Below, one piece after another: positions 42,156-51,544 of a stretch of 64,000 nt of DNA. Source of the DNA: an uncultured Ruminococcus sp. (GTDB taxonomy: Bacteria; Bacillota; Clostridia; Oscillospirales; Acutalibacteraceae). The position numbers and the translations under genes are program-made. The stretch lies in the NCBI GenBank assembly GCA_902778175.1, contig CACYWT010000004.1:1-64000 (forward strand), read 5' to 3'. Under the pieces are notes generated by a model. The model was not told the DNA's origin. It saw nothing but the letters and a program-made list of their open reading frames with translations, and did no database searches. The first letter of the stretch is position 1. Every line of letters starts with the position of its first letter.

Positions 42156-45100
42156 TTACGCCTTCATGCCAAGCTTCTGCTCAAGCTCGCTTGCCTTGAG
42201 TTCAAGAAGCTTTGATATACCCTGATCCTGCATGGTAACGCCGTAAAGAACATCAGCCTCCTCCATAGTACCTCTTCTGTGGGTAATACAGATAAACTGT
42301 GTTCTGTCGTTCATTCTGCGCAGATATTCCGCAAAACGGTATACATTTACATCATCAAGCGCGGCTTCTATCTCGTCCATCACGCAGAAGGGCGCAGGGC
42401 TTACCTTCATTATAGCAAAATACAGAGCAATTGCAACCAGAGCTTTTTCTCCTCCGGATAAAAGCTCGATATGCGATACTATCTTTCCGGGCGGTTCCAC
42501 GGATATTTCAATGCCCGTGGTAAGCACGTTCTCCGGATCGGAAAGCGACAGCGAGGCTTTTCCTCCGCCGAACAGCTCCACAAAGGTTTCCCCGAAATTA
42601 CGGTTTATCATTGTGAATCTCTCGATGAAGATATCCCTCATCTGTTTTGTCAGGTCATTGATAAGATGCAGAAGCTCCGATCTGGATCTTTCCACATCAT
42701 TGACCTGAGCGCTGAAAAACTCATATCTTTCGCTGAGTTCCTTATATTCTTCAATAGCGGAAACATTAACGCTGCCGAGAGAGCGTATTTTCTGTTTCAG
42801 CTCGCTCAGTCTGCGCTGAGCCTTTCCGTTATCCTCTATCACAGAAGCCTGCTTTTCCGCTTCACGCGGAGTAAGCTCATATTCCTGCCACAGCTTTTCG
42901 ACAGTATCGTCATAGCTTTTCTGCAGGTTGAGCCGTCTTTCGTTCAGCCTTGCAAGCTCTGTTCCCAGACGTTCCTTTTCTCCTGTTTTTTCCTTTTCCC
43001 TGCGGCGAAGATCCTCGCTTTGTTTTTCAAGCTCCATTCTTTCGCTGCTGAGCTTTTCTATTTCAGCCTGAGCCGAATCGGTTTTTTCCGACAATACTGA
43101 CGCTTCTGATTCAAGCTCTGCGATAAGCTTTGCAAGACCATCGTTTTTCTCACTCAGGGCGCGTATTTCATCTTCTCCGCTGAGTATCCTGTCGTCAGCC
43201 TCCTGCTGTCTTGACCTTGCGCTTTCTATGCTGCTGCTGATCGTTTCTATTTCATTCCTTGCAGTCAGCACGGAAAGCTTGACCTCCTGCAGCTTTTCGG
43301 TAAGTCCCTCCCTCTGTCTTACAAGCTCGTCCTTTGAACCGGTAAGGGCGCGAACCTTTTCTTCATTTTCCGAAATCTGTCTGCGGAATCCGTCCAGCTC
43401 AGCGCGGGCTTTTTCCATGGAACCGGTAAGCTCGTTCATCTTATTGACAGAAGCGATCCTTTCCGCCCTTGCCTCTTCAAGCGCCTTGACGGCAAGATCA
43501 AGCTCGCTGTTCCTGCTGCGTATTTCAGCCTCAAGCTTGACCTTATCGGATTTAGCGGTAACAAGCTCATCATTCAGTGCGGCTATCTCTTCTTCGGTCT
43601 TTTGCAGAGCAGCCGTTTCCTTTTCAAGCTGTTCAAGGAGCTTTTGCTTTTTGCTTTCCTCTCCGGCAGCCTGCGATCTCAGCTTTTCGATTTCTGCCGT
43701 TCTGCCGAGAAGTCCGGTATTCTTTGAAAGCGAACCGCCTGTCAGCGAACCGCCGGTATTGACTACCTGTCCGTCGAGAGTCACCACACGGAAACGGTAG
43801 CCGTATTTTTTTGCGATATCCGCAGCATGATCAAGATTTTCAGCGATCACTATCCTGCCGAGAAGGTTCTGCAGTATGCCGCTGTAACATTCATCGCATG
43901 AGCAAAGCTGAGCCGCTATCCCTACAAAGCCGCTGCACTGTTCAAGACCCTTTTCACCGAGTTCCCTGCCTTTTATGGTAGACATCGGCAGAAAAGTAGC
44001 CCTTCCGCCGTCATGCTGTTTCAGATAGGCTATCGCGCGCTTTGCGTCATTATCGTCGGTCGTGACAATATTCTGCATTGCCGCTCCGAGAGCGATCTCT
44101 ATTGCTGTGCTGTACTGTGACGGGGTTTTTATCACACGGGATACAGGTCCGTGAATACCGCTGAGATTTCCGCTTTTTGCCTGACGCATTATTATTTTTA
44201 CGCTGTGGGCAAAGCCCTCAAGATTACGCTCAAGCTCCTCGAGCATTTTAGCCTTTCCCGAAAGACGCATTGCCATAAGAGCGAGCTGATCCGCTTCTTT
44301 TTTCAGACTGTCGCATTTTTCCTTCTGCTTTGCAGCATTTTCAGCCATAGCGTCAGTTTTTTTGTTTACGGCGGCTATATTGTCGTCGCAGTCCTTTACC
44401 ATTTCCCGATAATCGGAAATTATCCCCTTTAATGTGGATATCTGCGAATTTTTTGCCTTTATATTATTATCAACGGACTCCATTCTTTCCGACAGCTCAT
44501 TTATCGAGGAAGATGAAGTCATAAAGCTGATCTTTGCATCGGACGCCTTATCCGTAAGCTCGGTAAGAGCTGTATTTATTTTAAGCAGCTTATCAGCGGA
44601 ATCAGTTTCGCCGCTTTTCAGAAGAAGCAGCTCCCCGGTATATTTTTCCTCAAGCGCGCGTTTTTCTTCAAGCAAAGCCTGCGCCTTTTCAAGTCCGGTT
44701 TTTTTCTGTTCTATTTCGCTGTCTATATCGCTTTTCGTTTTCGAGAGGATATTCATTTCTCCGCGTATACGCTGAGCGCTTTCCTCGTTATGCTTTATAT
44801 CATTGCGGTACACTGCGGACTGCGAACGCTTTTCCGCAGCCTGCTCGTCATAGACGGAAATATTTCTTCTGAGGCCGTCTATCTCTGCGGTCGCAAGAGT
44901 CTGACGCTGAAATATATCCTCCGTCTGCTGCTGCATAGCCTCAAGCGCGGAATTGACATCTTCATACTGCGCATTCGCTGCCATAAGCTTATCGTCCTGC
45001 TCCTTTACGGCAGCCTCGGATCTTTGCAGACCGAGAAGCCACAAAGCTATCTCCAGACCGCGCTTTTCACCCTCATATTCCAGAAAAGCCTTTGCCTTTT

Positions 45101-45728
45101 CCGACTGTATTTTCAGCGGACCGAGCCGTTCCTCCATCATAGTCACGTTATCTCTCAGACGGACAAGGTTTTCTTCTGTTTTATCAAGGCGTTTTTCTGC
45201 CTCTGCTTTTTTATACCGGAATTTTGATATTCCTGCGGCTTCCTCGAAGATCTCTCTTCTGTCCTCGCCGCGTGTTGCAACGATAGAATCGATTTTGCCC
45301 TGACCTATCATGGAATAGCCGTCCCTGCCAAGACCGGTATCCATAAAAAGCTCATGTATATCAGCAAGACGCACTGAGGTATTATTGATAAGATATTCGC
45401 TGTTTCCCGATCGGTAAAAGCGTCTTGTCACCGCCACCTCGTCGCCGTCAAACTGCAGCGTCCTGTCGCTGTTGTCAAAGGACAGCGTCACCTGCGCATA
45501 TCCGGTTTTCTTGCGCTGCTTTGTTCCGTTGAAGATAACGTCCTCCATTCTGGAGCAGCGCAGCGCCTTTGCGGACTGTTCTCCGAGAACCCAGCGGATA
45601 GCGTCGCTGATATTGCTTTTGCCGCTTCCGTTGGGGCCGACTACGGCGGTTATCCCCTCTGTGAAGCTCAGCTTAGTTTTGTCAGGGAATGTCTTGAATC
45701 CCTGAACCTCCAGTGCTTTCAGTCGCAT
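42156..45728 (-). CDS. smc: Chromosome segregation ATPase SMC
   Basis: 1190 residues. SMC forms the condensin ring that organises and segregates the chromosome. The N-terminal head has Walker A GPNGSGKSN (31-39); two long coiled coils flank a hinge at about 500-660 (GIHGPVSRVIKTPSQYSTAIEIALG...VVTLDGQVVNTGGSLTGG). The C-terminal head has LLSGGEKALVAIAL and Walker B FCVMDEIEAALDD. Length matches the family. It overlaps the radical SAM gene by 10 nt and precedes ftsY, the classical rnc-smc-ftsY cluster. Confidence 0.97.
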   Translation of the reverse strand: MRLKALEVQGFKTFPDKTKLSFTEGITAVVGPNGSGKSNISDAIRWVLGEQSAKALRCSRMEDVIFNGTKQRKKTGYAQVTLSFDNSDRTLQFDGDEVAVTRRFYRSGNSEYLINNTSVRLADIHELFMDTGLGRDGYSMIGQGKIDSIVATRGEDRREIFEEAAGISKFRYKKAEAEKRLDKTEENLVRLRDNVTMMEERLGPLKIQSEKAKAFLEYEGEKRGLEIALWLLGLQRSEAAVKEQDDKLMAANAQYEDVNSALEAMQQQTEDIFQRQTLATAEIDGLRRNISVYDEQAAEKRSQSAVYRNDIKHNEESAQRIRGEMNILSKTKSDIDSEIEQKKTGLEKAQALLEEKRALEEKYTGELLLLKSGETDSADKLLKINTALTELTDKASDAKISFMTSSSSINELSERMESVDNNIKAKNSQISTLKGIISDYREMVKDCDDNIAAVNKKTDAMAENAAKQKEKCDSLKKEADQLALMAMRLSGKAKMLEELERNLEGFAHSVKIIMRQAKSGNLSGIHGPVSRVIKTPSQYSTAIEIALGAAMQNIVTTDDNDAKRAIAYLKQHDGGRATFLPMSTIKGRELGEKGLEQCSGFVGIAAQLCSCDECYSGILQNLLGRIVIAENLDHAADIAKKYGYRFRVVTLDGQVVNTGGSLTGGSLSKNTGLLGRTAEIEKLRSQAAGEESKKQKLLEQLEKETAALQKTEEEIAALNDELVTAKSDKVKLEAEIRSRNSELDLAVKALEEARAERIASVNKMNELTGSMEKARAELDGFRRQISENEEKVRALTGSKDELVRQREGLTEKLQEVKLSVLTARNEIETISSSIESARSRQQEADDRILSGEDEIRALSEKNDGLAKLIAELESEASVLSEKTDSAQAEIEKLSSERMELEKQSEDLRRREKEKTGEKERLGTELARLNERRLNLQKSYDDTVEKLWQEYELTPREAEKQASVIEDNGKAQRRLSELKQKIRSLGSVNVSAIEEYKELSERYEFFSAQVNDVERSRSELLHLINDLTKQMRDIFIERFTMINRNFGETFVELFGGGKASLSLSDPENVLTTGIEISVEPPGKIVSHIELLSGGEKALVAIALYFAIMKVSPAPFCVMDEIEAALDDVNVYRFAEYLRRMNDRTQFICITHRRGTMEEADVLYGVTMQDQGISKLLELKASELEQKLGMKA

Positions 45729-46753
45729 CCTTTTCTTTCTTCCTTCCTTACCGGCACGATATCATATTTTCCGAGTGCCGGATCCTGACGGATAACGGCA
45801 ATGATCCCGCGATCCCTCAGTGCATTTATATTACATCTTTTTTGTCCTGTAAAGCGCGATACCGAACACGGGGCTATCCCGAACTGCACCGTACCGCCGT
45901 GTATATTTTTCTTATCGAGAATATCAAGCGTTTTCCTGAGCATGATCCTGCTTTCGCAAAGCTCCCTCATTGCCGGATGAAATGCTCCTGCCGCCATACT
46001 GCTGCGCAGGCTTTCGCTGTCGTGAAGTCCCAGACGGATAACGGAAATACCCTTTTCCTCAAAATATTCCAGCAGTCCGGCGCAAAGCTCAACTGCCTGT
46101 TCAACAGTCTGAGGAATATATTTTCCGCTTTTGTAAAGGTCATAAAGCTCTGTCCCCGTCATCACGACGGTAGGATATATCCTGACCGTATCGGGAGAAA
46201 GGGCTGCAAGTCTGCGCGCCGTTTCCCTGTCCTTGTCGTCATCACTTCCGTACATTCCCGTCATCATCTGAAGTCCCAGAGAAAAGCCGTATTGTTTTAT
46301 AAGGCTGCTTGCCTTTTCGACATCTTCGGCGGTATGACCGCGCCTGTTCATTTGAAGGACGTCATCATTCATACTTTGTGCGCCGAGTTCAATTGATGTG
46401 ACCCCGTATCCTTCAAGCAGATCAAGCACTTCTCTGTCTATCGCATCAGGACGGGTAGAAAGTCTTATCCCGTAAAATCTTCCGTCCGCGACAAAAGGGT
46501 ATGCTGCATCAAGCAGCTCAGTCATATAGCTTCTTTTTATTGCTGTAAAGCTGCCGCCGAAAAAAGCGATCTCCGCATTTTTTGTTCTTTCACCGAGGTC
46601 TTTTTCAGCCTGTACTGCCGCCCTGACGACATCTTCCGCACAGGGAAGATACTGCTGTCCCGTTATCTCACGCTGATTGCAGAATGTACACTGATGCTTA
46701 CAGCCCGTATGCGGCACAAAAATTGAAATATTGGAATGTTTCAATGCAGGCAC
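45719..46753 (-). CDS. Elp3-like radical SAM protein between rnc and smc
   Basis: 344 residues. The cluster motif is C18-x4-C22... read as HTGCKHQCTFCNQREITG, of the Elp3/MiaB/oxygen-independent coproporphyrinogen type; FFGGSFTAIKRSYM and RLSTRPDAIDREVLDLLEGYGVTSIELGAQSM also match Elp3-like enzymes. There is no acetyltransferase domain, so it is not a full Elp3. The gene regularly lies between rnc and smc in Clostridia; substrate unknown. Translation appears to start at GTG right after the rnc stop. Confidence 0.82.
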   Translation of the reverse strand: MPALKHSNISIFVPHTGCKHQCTFCNQREITGQQYLPCAEDVVRAAVQAEKDLGERTKNAEIAFFGGSFTAIKRSYMTELLDAAYPFVADGRFYGIRLSTRPDAIDREVLDLLEGYGVTSIELGAQSMNDDVLQMNRRGHTAEDVEKASSLIKQYGFSLGLQMMTGMYGSDDDKDRETARRLAALSPDTVRIYPTVVMTGTELYDLYKSGKYIPQTVEQAVELCAGLLEYFEEKGISVIRLGLHDSESLRSSMAAGAFHPAMRELCESRIMLRKTLDILDKKNIHGGTVQFGIAPCSVSRFTGQKRCNINALRDRGIIAVIRQDPALGKYDIVPVRKEERKGCD

Positions 46754-46754
46754 C

Positions 46755-47429
46755 TCAGTATCCCATAAGCTTCAGGGCTTCTCTTGCAGCCTGCTGTTCT
46801 GCTTCCTTTTTGCTCCTGCCGCCGCCCTTGCCTATCACGTTATTATTCAGATGGACTTCCATAAAGAAATGCTTGTCATGGTCGGGGCCTTCCTCGCCCA
46901 CAAGCACATATGAAAGATGCTCCTCTGGATTTTTCTGTACTATTTCCTGCAGCGTCGTCTTATAATCCTTGAATGCGCGCGGTCTGGGATTAAGTATCTC
47001 CGGCTCGACAAATCTCAGTATGAATTTTCTTGCCTGTTCCATACCTCCGTCAAGGTATATCGAGGCGATTATTGCCTCAAAAGCGTCCGCGAGTATTGAC
47101 GGTCTTTCATTACCGCGGAGGTTTCTCTCCCCCTTTGATAGCCGGAGACAGTCCCCGACGCCCAAAGCAGAAGAAAAACGGCAAAGGCTTTTTTCACATA
47201 CCAGTGACGCCCTCAGTTTGCTCAGTTCTCCCTCAGGGAGCTGAGGACAATTGCGGTAGATATAGTCGGACACCACGATACTAAGCACCGCGTCCCCGAG
47301 AAATTCCAGACGCTCATTGCTTTTCGCGCCGTTTTTCGATTCATTTGCATATGAGGAATGAGTCAGCGCATTTTCCAGATATGCAGGATTCTTGTAGGTA
47401 TAGCCTATTTTTCTTTCCAGTTCCTTCAT
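46755..47429 (-). CDS. rnc: Ribonuclease III
   Basis: 224 residues. The endonuclease domain carries the signature NERLEFLGDAVLSIVVSDYIY and the later ILADAFEAIIASIYLDGG with the acidic catalytic residues. A C-terminal double-stranded-RNA-binding domain (about 155-222) includes DYKTTLQEIVQK and GGGRSKKEAEQQAAREAL. It processes rRNA precursors and structured RNAs. GAGGAG precedes the ATG. plsX ends 3 nt upstream. Confidence 0.97.
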   Translation of the reverse strand: MKELERKIGYTYKNPAYLENALTHSSYANESKNGAKSNERLEFLGDAVLSIVVSDYIYRNCPQLPEGELSKLRASLVCEKSLCRFSSALGVGDCLRLSKGERNLRGNERPSILADAFEAIIASIYLDGGMEQARKFILRFVEPEILNPRPRAFKDYKTTLQEIVQKNPEEHLSYVLVGEEGPDHDKHFFMEVHLNNNVIGKGGGRSKKEAEQQAAREALKLMGY

Positions 47430-47432
47430 TTC

Positions 47433-48440
47433 TTACTCCTCTTTGCTGCTTATCTTTGAGATCTTATCTTCAATAATATCTATTGCTCCCGATCCGGCAA
47501 ACTCGGACGCTGCTCTTATGACCGCAGCTATTGCAACGGCATTTGCGCTCCCGTGAGTTTTCAGCACAGGTTTTTTAACGCCGAGGACAACTGCTCCTCC
47601 GTATCGGTTATAATCGAAATACTGTTTAAGCTCTTTCAGTTCTTTTTTTATAAGGAGAGCCGCAAGCTTTGTACGGATATTTTTAAGGAACACTCCCTTG
47701 ATCTTTCCGAAAAGCTCCTTTGCCGCGCCCTCATACATTTTGGCTATCATATTTCCGGAAAAGCCGTCAGCCACGACGACATCTGCCTGACCTGCCGGGA
47801 TATCCCTTGCCTCGATATTTCCGGTAAAATTGATATCGGTTTTTTTCAGCAGAGCAAACGCCTCATGTCTGAGCGTATCGCCCTTATGCTCCTCAACTCC
47901 GACATTTGCAAGAGCGACTCTCGGATTCTTTATCCCGATGATATTTTCCATATAGACCGATCCCATTACGCCGAACTGTCTTAGCATTTCCGCCCTGACC
48001 TCGACATTTGCTCCTCCGTCGATAAGCATGAACGGCCCCTTTGAGCTTGGCATTATCGGTGCGAAAGCCGGACGCTTTATTCCGCGTATTCTTTTGACGA
48101 TCATAGTAGCCCCGAGCGTCATTGCGCCGCTGTTGCCTGCGCTGACAAAGGCGTCCGCCTTACCCTCGGCGAGCATTTTCAGTCCCTTTGCCATCGAGCT
48201 TTCGCTTTTTTCCTTCAGCACCACGCCCGGCTCATCATTCATCGTGATCGCGCCGTCCGCGTCCTCTATTTCAAATGGAGATATATCCAGCGAATTTTCC
48301 GCTGCGCATTTCTCTATTTCTTTTTTATTTCCGACAAGCACCACTTCCGTTCCCGGAAGCTCCTCCCTCGAAAGTATACACCCTTTCAGTACCTCCAGCG
48401 GAGCCTTATCTCCGCCGAACGCATCTACCAGAACTTTCAT
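47433..48440 (-). CDS. plsX: Phosphate acyltransferase PlsX
   Basis: 335 residues. PlsX makes acyl-phosphate from acyl-ACP, the first step of phospholipid synthesis in Firmicutes. It begins MKVLVDAFGGDKAPLEVLKG and includes TMNDEPGVVLKEKSESSMAKGL, DAFVSAGNSGAMTLGA, IDGGANVEVRAEML and VADGFSGNMIAKMYEG. GGGAGAGG precedes the ATG. No acpP gene is present between plsX and rnc. Confidence 0.96.
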   Translation of the reverse strand: MKVLVDAFGGDKAPLEVLKGCILSREELPGTEVVLVGNKKEIEKCAAENSLDISPFEIEDADGAITMNDEPGVVLKEKSESSMAKGLKMLAEGKADAFVSAGNSGAMTLGATMIVKRIRGIKRPAFAPIMPSSKGPFMLIDGGANVEVRAEMLRQFGVMGSVYMENIIGIKNPRVALANVGVEEHKGDTLRHEAFALLKKTDINFTGNIEARDIPAGQADVVVADGFSGNMIAKMYEGAAKELFGKIKGVFLKNIRTKLAALLIKKELKELKQYFDYNRYGGAVVLGVKKPVLKTHGSANAVAIAAVIRAASEFAGSGAIDIIEDKISKISSKEE

Positions 48441-48457
48441 TTTTGCCTCTCCCTTCT

Positions 48458-48630
48458 CTTCCCGGGCTGCCGCCCGGACCCGCCCGGGGCTGCCGCCACC
48501 GGACCCGCTTCCCGGGCTGCCGCCCGGACCTGCCCGGGGCTGCCGCCACCGGACCCCGCCCGGGGCGCTGCCCCGGACCCCGCCAAAGGCTCTGCCTTTG
48601 GAATCCGGCAGGGCGGTCGACCGCCCTGCA
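48458..48630. repeat. GC-rich hairpin island with a 50-bp tandem duplication
   Basis: Two tandem 50-bp units (48458-48507 and 48508-48557) differ at only about two bases. They are followed by successive palindromes: CCGGGGC/GCCCCGG, CCAAAGGC/GCCTTTGG (48583-48601) and a perfect 22-bp palindrome centred at 48618/48619 (half-site GCAGGGCGGTC). Together with the AT-rich repeat that follows, it fills the plsX-trmFO gap (48441-48732). No gene seen. Confidence 0.85.
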
Positions 48631-48672
48631 CCCGCAATTTTTTCGTTATTTGACTTTAATCGGATAACACTA

Positions 48673-48757
48673 TTATTAACATTAACTGATTATTTTCATT
48701 GCCTGATTTTTTCATTGACTGAATTATTTACATTAACTGATTATTTGCATTGACTGC
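48673..48757. repeat. AT-rich degenerate tandem repeat overlapping the trmFO 3' end
   Basis: Units of the type TTAACTGATTATTT(T/G)CATTG recur imperfectly about four times. The last eight codons and stop of trmFO lie inside the array. Confidence 0.7.
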
Positions 48758-50052
48758 AATTTTTCTTCGAGCGATCTCAAGGCTCGCTGCGCATATGCCG
48801 CCGCGCGCTCCCTCTTGTCACGAATATGCTCCTCCAGCGGAGGAAGTATCCCCAGATTCGCCCCCATCGGCTGAAAATCCGCCGATGTACAGCCCGATAT
48901 ATATCCGGCAAGCGCCCCCGTCATCGTTTCAGGCGGAAGTATCAGCGGCGGTTCGCCCAATGCCTTCCTTGCAGCGTTTATCCCTGCCATCATTCCCGAT
49001 GATGCGGATTCCATATATCCCTCCACACCTGTCATCTGTCCGGCAAAAAACAGCTCAGGATCATCTTTCATCGCATAATCCGCGCCGAGAAGTCTTGGTG
49101 AATCAAGAAATGTATTTCTGTGCATTACTCCGTAACGGACATATTCCGCATTTCTCAGCGCCGGTATCATGCCGAAAACACGCTTCTGCTCGGGAAATTT
49201 CAGATTTGTCTGGAACCCGACAAGATTGTACATCGTCTTTTCGCTGTTCTCGGTACGCAGCTGTACAACAGCCCACGGTCGGTGACCCGTTCGCGGATCC
49301 CTCAGACCTACCGGTTTCATCGGCCCGAAACGCAGCGTATCAAGTCCGCGTCCGGCAAGTATCTCCACAGGCATACAACCCTCATATACCTTAGGATTCA
49401 TGACGTCAACATCATGTCTTGGCGCACGTTCGGCGGCAACAAGGGCAGCATGGAAGCTTTCGTATTCTTCCTTATTCAGCGGACAGTTTATATATGCGTC
49501 ATCACCGCCCTTGTCATAGCGCGATGCAGTAAACGCACAGTCCATATCTATGCTTTCGGCTGTCACTATCGGAGCGGCTGCGTCAAAGAAATGCAGACCC
49601 TCTCCGCACAGTGCGGATATTTTTTCCGCAAGAGCGTCGCTCGTCAGCGGTCCCGAGGCAATAACGGTTATCGCGTCACGGGGAATATCAGTGACCTCTT
49701 CTCCGATTATTTCTATCAGCGGATCAGCCTTCAGTCTTTCTGTTACGGTATGTGAAAATATATCCCTGTCCACAGCAAGTGCGCCGCCGGCAGGTACAGC
49801 GCAGCGATCCGCAGCCTCCATCAGCAAGGAACCGAAACGCCGCATTTCCTCCTTCAGCAGTCCCGCAGCGCTTTCCACACGCGCAGCCTTGAGCGAATTG
49901 GAGCATATCAGCTCGCAGAAATCATTGCTTTTATGCGCAGGTGTTTTCTTCACAGGTTTCATCTCATACAAACGTACCTTTATTCCGCGCTTTGCGATCT
50001 GCCACGCAGCCTCGCAGCCTGCAAGACCTGCTCCGATCACATTGATATACAT
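48733..50052 (-). CDS. trmFO: Folate/FAD-dependent tRNA (uracil-54-C5)-methyltransferase TrmFO
   Basis: 439 residues. TrmFO makes m5U54 in the T-loop of tRNAs using methylenetetrahydrofolate and FAD. The FAD-binding start is [21 protein letters not shown]; diagnostic segments are [62 protein letters not shown] and [19 protein letters not shown]. The start MYINVIG follows GGTGAG; the longer frame lacks a binding site. The final eight residues (LQSMQIIS) come from an AT-rich tandem repeat, but the family core is complete. Confidence 0.96.
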   Translation of the reverse strand: MYINVIGAGLAGCEAAWQIAKRGIKVRLYEMKPVKKTPAHKSNDFCELICSNSLKAARVESAAGLLKEEMRRFGSLLMEAADRCAVPAGGALAVDRDIFSHTVTERLKADPLIEIIGEEVTDIPRDAITVIASGPLTSDALAEKISALCGEGLHFFDAAAPIVTAESIDMDCAFTASRYDKGGDDAYINCPLNKEEYESFHAALVAAERAPRHDVDVMNPKVYEGCMPVEILAGRGLDTLRFGPMKPVGLRDPRTGHRPWAVVQLRTENSEKTMYNLVGFQTNLKFPEQKRVFGMIPALRNAEYVRYGVMHRNTFLDSPRLLGADYAMKDDPELFFAGQMTGVEGYMESASSGMMAGINAARKALGEPPLILPPETMTGALAGYISGCTSADFQPMGANLGILPPLEEHIRDKRERAAAYAQRALRSLEEKLQSMQIIS

Positions 50053-50071
50053 TTTCTCACCGCCGTTTTCC

Positions 50072-50113
50072 GGCAACACTGCACTGTGATAATTCCGCAG
50101 ATGCGGCGTTGCC
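50072..50113. repeat. Possible short derivative of the MITE-like family
   Basis: GGCAACACTGCA at the left and TGCGGCGTTGCC at the right are inverted repeats (10 of 12) resembling the termini of the element at 13859, around the shared CCGCAGATGC. Only 42 bp remain. It lies just upstream of trmFO. Confidence 0.4.
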
Positions 50114-50343
50114 TCCCCTATCCTTAAATAAAAATCTATTCCTTTTCATTGTACCACAACACGCCTGTCATTGCAACTAAAAACAAAAAAAGCTCACTCA
50201 GGGGTGTGTTGATTTTTTAACAAACTATTAACAATTAACGGAAAGGGTTTATTTTTTCAGACAATAGGTATATAATTGAGAACGGTATCGTTTGAAAATA
50301 AATATTAACAGAAAAAAGTAAGTCAGGGAGGAATAACAAAAAG

Positions 50344-50610
50344 ATGATAAAACAAACTATAGTCGTTCGTAATCCGGAAGGTTTGCATCTTCGTCCGGCT
50401 GCTGTTTTTGCCGAGGAGATGGCTAAATTCAATTGTGATGTCAATATCAGGTTCAAGAAAAATACCGTAAACGCAAAAAGCCTGCTCAGTATCCTGTCCG
50501 CCTGCATAGTCTGCGGCAGCGAAATAAGCATTGAATGTGACGGCGCCGATGAACAGCAGGCGATCAAAACAGCTATTGATCTTATCGATTCACAGTTCAA
50601 AGGCAGATAA
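50344..50610 (+). CDS. HPr family phosphocarrier protein
   Basis: 88 residues. HPr relays phosphate from enzyme I to PTS permeases and, phosphorylated on serine, co-activates CcpA. Both sites are present: H15 in NPEGLHLRPAA and S46 in TVNAKSLLSIL. No other PTS gene is nearby, so it could be the general HPr or a Crh-like regulatory paralogue; the histidine favours HPr. GGGAGG lies before the ATG, and a TATAAT at 50271-50276 is a likely -10. Confidence 0.92.
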   Translation: MIKQTIVVRNPEGLHLRPAAVFAEEMAKFNCDVNIRFKKNTVNAKSLLSILSACIVCGSEISIECDGADEQQAIKTAIDLIDSQFKGR

Positions 50611-50667
50611 ACATAAAATAACATGAAATAACATTATTTAACATTACTTTGACATAACAAAAAAATT

Positions 50668-50699
50668 CCGCAGATGCTTTTTACAGCGCCTGCGGATTT
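50668..50699. terminator. Bidirectional terminator between HPr and ABC permease genes
   Basis: CCGCAG pairs with CTGCGG, extended by GC/GC, followed on the plus strand by ATTTTATTATTTT and on the minus strand by AATTTTTTTG. Confidence 0.82.
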
Positions 50700-50701
50700 T
50701 A

Positions 50702-51544
50702 TTATTTTATTTCTTTTTTCGTCATATTGAACAGTGCAAGACCGCCGAATATTATAATATATCCGATATTTATTACTATGGACAAGACATGATCGAACTT
50801 CATTCCTCCTGACAGATTATTCATAACCGAACCGCTTGTTCCGAACGAGAGCCAGTAGGAATTGAAGAAAAACATGATCTTGTCAAATATCGTTTCACTG
50901 TAATTAAAATTGTCATATGCGCCTGTGATCGAATTCATGATGGCACAGAACACCGTTACTGCGCCCGATACCAGACCGGGAGCAAATATTCCGATAATTA
51001 TAGCAATACCCGTCTTGCGCACCAGCTCGGCAAACATGAATATGAATGCATGGATGGCAAGTATTGACGAAAGCTGCTGCAGGGCGATAAGATACAGCGG
51101 AGCGGAGCTTCCGAATAATCCGTTGACTTCACCGGCCGTATTCGCAGAAAAGGTCTTTTGAGGCAGAAAAAACGTAAAAACCATTGATACTGAAAAAATC
51201 AGTATATACATAAGCGCAGCCGCGACATTTGAAGCAGTAAACTTTGCAACGAAATGCTGCCAGCGCGGATAGCCGAGAGAGAATATCGTTTTTGCTGTTC
51301 CCTTTGAATAATCCTCACAGCCGAATATTGATGTAAATATTATCACGAAGGTCGGCAGATTTCCGATCATGAAAATAAGCTGTACATAATATTCGCGTGA
51401 CATTCCGCTGCCGCCGTCCATCATAGTGCTCATAAGTGTGCTCAGCATTATAAACAGTGCCGGAAGAAATGCTATACCCGTACATACATAAAGACTCACA
51501 CGCCGGAAAAGACGCCTGAATTCAAAACGAAAAAGTTCAGACAT
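50702..51544 (-). CDS. ABC-2 type transporter permease
   Basis: 280 residues with about six transmembrane helices and the ABC-2 layout: a cytoplasmic start (SELFRFEFRRLFRR), paired helices, and an extracytoplasmic stretch after helix 1. VIIFTSIFGCEDYSKGTAKTIFSLGYPRWQHFVAKF is the typical coupling-region motif of lantibiotic-immunity or drug-export permeases. Substrate unknown. The start at 51544 has GGAGGTG 11 bases upstream and overlaps the ATPase gene by 8 nt. Confidence 0.85.
   Translation of the reverse strand: MSELFRFEFRRLFRRVSLYVCTGIAFLPALFIMLSTLMSTMMDGGSGMSREYYVQLIFMIGNLPTFVIIFTSIFGCEDYSKGTAKTIFSLGYPRWQHFVAKFTASNVAAALMYILIFSVSMVFTFFLPQKTFSANTAGEVNGLFGSSAPLYLIALQQLSSILAIHAFIFMFAELVRKTGIAIIIGIFAPGLVSGAVTVFCAIMNSITGAYDNFNYSETIFDKIMFFFNSYWLSFGTSGSVMNNLSGGMKFDHVLSIVINIGYIIIFGGLALFNMTKKEIK

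Noticed and set aside
42471-45227. Several plus-strand open frames opposite smc
   Set aside because: They lack binding sites and lie entirely within the well-supported smc coding sequence on the other strand.
48028-48753. 241-residue plus-strand open frame opposite plsX with RPGLPPPDPLPG repeats
   Set aside because: It is a shadow of plsX continued through the GC-rich hairpin island; the repeats arise from the 50-bp tandem duplication.
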